From: Candidatus Rifleibacteriota bacterium
Lineage (GTDB): Bacteria > UBP17 > UBA6191 > JACPRK01
DNA length: 8,061 bases
Direction of reading: 5' to 3'
Assembly: GCA_016213865.1 (NCBI GenBank)
Contig: JACQZL010000390.1
Span: forward strand, 1 to 8,061
Numbering within the stretch: the stretch's first letter is position 1; each line of letters opens with the position of its first letter. Below are positions 6,327 to 8,061 of the stretch, in pieces. The position numbers and the translations under genes are program-made. Under the pieces are notes generated by a model. The model searched no databases and had not been told where the DNA came from. It saw only the letters and a program-made list of their open reading frames with translations.

Positions 6327-7424
6327 TCACGCCAGGATGCGCTTCCAGAGCCACGGCGCGCCCACCCGCGGAGACCCGCCGCGGGCCCTGCTTGCCAGCC
6401 GGAGAAACTCCGCCCAGTCCGCGGCCGGCACCACCCGGCCCACCCCCTCGCCCCGGACCGCCGCCGCCGCCTCGTGGAGCGCCGTCGTCAGCACCGGGAG
6501 CCCGCAAGCGGTGTAGAGCGCCAGCTTCGCCGGAAACACCTCGTGGAAGTAGCCCCTCTCCGGATACGGGATCAGCCCCCAATCGCAACCGCCCGCGAGT
6601 TCGCGGCAGGCGCCCTCCTCCAGCGGGCCCGCCAGCTCCACCCGGCCCCGGCCCCGCTCGGCCAGCCACTCGCCTCCCGCACCCGCGAGCACCAGCCGGG
6701 CGTCCGGCGCCGCAACCGCCAGGAACGCCTCGATCAGCTCGCTCAGCCCCCTCTCCTGCCGCGGGCCCAGCGGACCGGCGTAGAACAGGCGGCACCCGCC
6801 CTCCATCCGTCCCGCCCCGGCCGTCCGCTCCAGACTTCCGGTGGGCACGATCCGGACCCGCTCGCGCGCGAAACCGGTGGAAGCGCACCACCGCTCGGCC
6901 AGCGAACCGCTCGGCAGCCATGCCTCCGCCGCGAAAACGGCCAGAGCCCGCTCCGCCAGCGCCAGCACCCGCTCGCCCGCCGGATGCGCCCCCCCCGCGA
7001 GGGTCCGGTGCTGCGGACCCGGCAGGTCCTCGACGTCGAGCACCGCCGAGAGCCCGCGCCAGGCCATCAGGCGCCGCAACCGCCCCAGCGCCCAGGCCAG
7101 GGCGGGCAGCTTGCTCCAGCCGGCGGGATGGAAGAGTGGAAACTCAGGATAGAAGAAGAGCACCCGCCGGGCGCGCACGCGCTCCAGGAATCGCTCCAGA
7201 CCCGAGACCACGTGGACGAGATGGGCGAGCCGCCCGGCGCTGGCCGCGCGCGCCGGGACGAGGTGCTCCTCGAAGCCGCCGCTCGCCCGGGCCCGCAGGA
7301 ACTCGACCAGCCCGTCCTTGCGAAAGGCGCCGCCGTCGCAGGTCCGACAGGTGCCCTGAACCCGCACGACTGCACCAGGCAGTTCGCGGCACGCGATCTC
7401 GTCGGAACCCTTGTGCGGCACCAA
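6327..7424 (-). CDS. Glycosyltransferase, GT4-like
   Basis: Up to 365 residues with a GT-B type C-terminal half. LFYAGPLGPRQERGL (213-227) opens the second Rossmann domain. It is followed by ARLVLAGAG (242-250), VELAGPL (262-268), CDWGLIPYP (280-288) and FPAKLALYTACGLPVLTT (297-314). The last is the donor-nucleotide-binding region equivalent to the E-x7-E segment of GT4 enzymes, although here the acidic pair is not clear. The enzyme would transfer a sugar from an NDP-sugar to an envelope or secreted acceptor; the substrate is unknown. The start is uncertain. TTG at 7424 and GTG at 7421 lie just past the murI stop (7428-7426), while GTG at 7367 would begin nearer the first beta strand (VRVQG); no clear ribosome-binding site decides. 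The close packing suggests coupling to murI. The gene is very Ala/Arg/Gly-rich and looks higher in G+C than its neighbours. Confidence 0.78.
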   Translation of the reverse strand: MVPHKGSDEIACRELPGAVVRVQGTCRTCDGGAFRKDGLVEFLRARASGGFEEHLVPARAASAGRLAHLVHVVSGLERFLERVRARRVLFFYPEFPLFHPAGWSKLPALAWALGRLRRLMAWRGLSAVLDVEDLPGPQHRTLAGGAHPAGERVLALAERALAVFAAEAWLPSGSLAERWCASTGFARERVRIVPTGSLERTAGAGRMEGGCRLFYAGPLGPRQERGLSELIEAFLAVAAPDARLVLAGAGGEWLAERGRGRVELAGPLEEGACRELAGGCDWGLIPYPERGYFHEVFPAKLALYTACGLPVLTTALHEAAAAVRGEGVGRVVPAADWAEFLRLASRARGGSPRVGAPWLWKRILA

Positions 7425-7425
7425 A

Positions 7426-8061
7426 TCAGTACGTGACCAGGTGGATCTCGTCGATGGGCGCGTCGAGGAACCGCTCTCCCAGCCGCTTGAAGTGGGGATG
7501 GCGATCCGAGAGGAAGAACTCGACCTTGCCTCCGTCCGGCGTCTGCCGCGCGAGCCCGAGTTCGTCGAGCTGCCCGGCGACCACCTCGGCGGTGGCTACG
7601 GCGGAGTCGAGGATCTGGACGCCGGGCCCCGCCTGCTCGGCGATCAGGCCGCGCAGGAGCGGATAGTGGGTGCAGCCGAGCAGCAGGACGTCGATGCCGT
7701 ATCGCAGGAGCGGCGAGAGGTACTCCCCCACGATGAGCTTGCTGGCGGGGTGGTCGAGCCACCCCTCTTCGGCCAGCGGAACGAGCAACGGGCAGGCGGC
7801 CGAGTAGACCGTGGCCGAGGGCCGGTGGCGCCGGATCGCCTGCTCGTAGGCGCCACTGGCGATGGTGCCCACGGTGCCGATGACGCCGATGACGCCCGAG
7901 GAAGAGCGGAGCGCGGCCTGGCCGGCCCCAGGCTCGATCACGCCCACGATGGGCCGGCGGAAGTGCTTCTGCAGTCGACAGAGGCTGCCGGCCGTGGCGG
8001 TGTTGCAGGCGATGACCACCATCTTGACGCCGCGGTCGAGCAGGAACAGCGTGTTCTCGAA
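7426..8061 (-). CDS. murI: Glutamate racemase, C-terminal three quarters (runs off right edge)
   Basis: Glutamate racemase interconverts L- and D-glutamate in the cytoplasm, supplying D-Glu for peptidoglycan stem peptides, without a cofactor. Here 211 residues and a TGA stop are visible. The frame is open to the right edge, so the first 60 or so residues, including the N-terminal D-S/G-GG motif, lie outside. Both catalytic cysteines are present: one in VVIACNTAT (about 14 residues after the window-edge FENTLFLLDRG) and one in LLLGCTHYPLL near the middle. Other family signatures are VGVIEPGA, a VIGTVGTI stretch, ACPLLVPLAEEG and a QILDSA motif before the C-terminal helix. The tail ends FFLSDRHPHFKRLGERFL...HLVTY, as in many bacterial MurI proteins that end with a phosphate-anchor-like FFxSD region. 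The glycosyltransferase reading frame begins 1-4 nt after its stop. Confidence 0.96.
   Translation of the reverse strand, partial: FENTLFLLDRGVKMVVIACNTATAGSLCRLQKHFRRPIVGVIEPGAGQAALRSSSGVIGVIGTVGTIASGAYEQAIRRHRPSATVYSAACPLLVPLAEEGWLDHPASKLIVGEYLSPLLRYGIDVLLLGCTHYPLLRGLIAEQAGPGVQILDSAVATAEVVAGQLDELGLARQTPDGGKVEFFLSDRHPHFKRLGERFLDAPIDEIHLVTY

Noticed and set aside
5402..7666. A 754-codon open frame on the plus strand
   Set aside because: It runs antisense across the CheB-like gene, the glycosyltransferase and part of murI, all of which have recognisable domains. Its product is Pro/Arg-rich low complexity, as expected from high-GC antisense frames.
1..8061. CRISPR array, tRNA/rRNA, insertion sequence or phage genes
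   Set aside because: I saw no regularly spaced repeats, no tRNA-like cloverleaf, no transposase or integrase motifs, and no terminal inverted repeats.

Overview
The window comes from a high-GC bacterium. It is probably a Gram-negative (diderm) cell: there is a lipoprotein with a Gly after the lipid Cys, a periplasm-type sensor kinase and glutamate racemase. No RNA gene or marker in the window fixes the phylum. Every gene I can support is on the minus strand, so the text follows transcription from high to low coordinates. Among the seven genes whose normal end is in the window, six stop with TGA and one with TAG.

Right part (about 6327-8061): the 3' part of murI (glutamate racemase, running off the right edge), followed almost immediately by a GT4-like glycosyltransferase whose first codons sit just past the murI stop. 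Both point to cell-envelope synthesis. The glycosyltransferase stretch looks richer in G+C than its neighbours.

Middle part (about 3176-6327): a 121-bp gap with a plausible sigma70-type promoter precedes a 404-residue CheB-type protein (receiver, long Ala/Pro linker, methylesterase domain) that starts at TTG behind a perfect AGGAGG. Next is an ABC-2 export cassette. The NatA-like ATPase gene is interrupted by an in-frame TAA at codon 224, after the Walker B/D-loop and before the H-loop, while the same frame continues with 78 well-conserved codons. The ABC-2 permease is intact. A G+C-rich stem-loop and a short 9-bp repeat lie between ATPase and permease.

Left part (1-3179): a membrane-anchored TPR-type protein overlaps the permease stop by 4 nt (ATGA). 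It is followed 46 bp later by a 608-residue sensor histidine kinase (extracytoplasmic sensor, HAMP, Cys-bearing PAS, HisKA, HATPase) with no response regulator beside it. At the left edge is the start of a lipoprotein gene, which has its own ribosome-binding site and a repeated CTGACTCA 8-mer just upstream.

How they may work together: ATPase, permease, TPR protein and kinase are co-directional and closely spaced, so they probably form an exporter plus envelope-sensing unit. The CheB-like protein just upstream has intact catalytic residues but altered flanking motifs and no chemotaxis partners nearby. The most unusual points are the nonsense codon in the ATPase, the divergent stand-alone CheB, and the uncharacterised TPR/ABC-2/kinase grouping.
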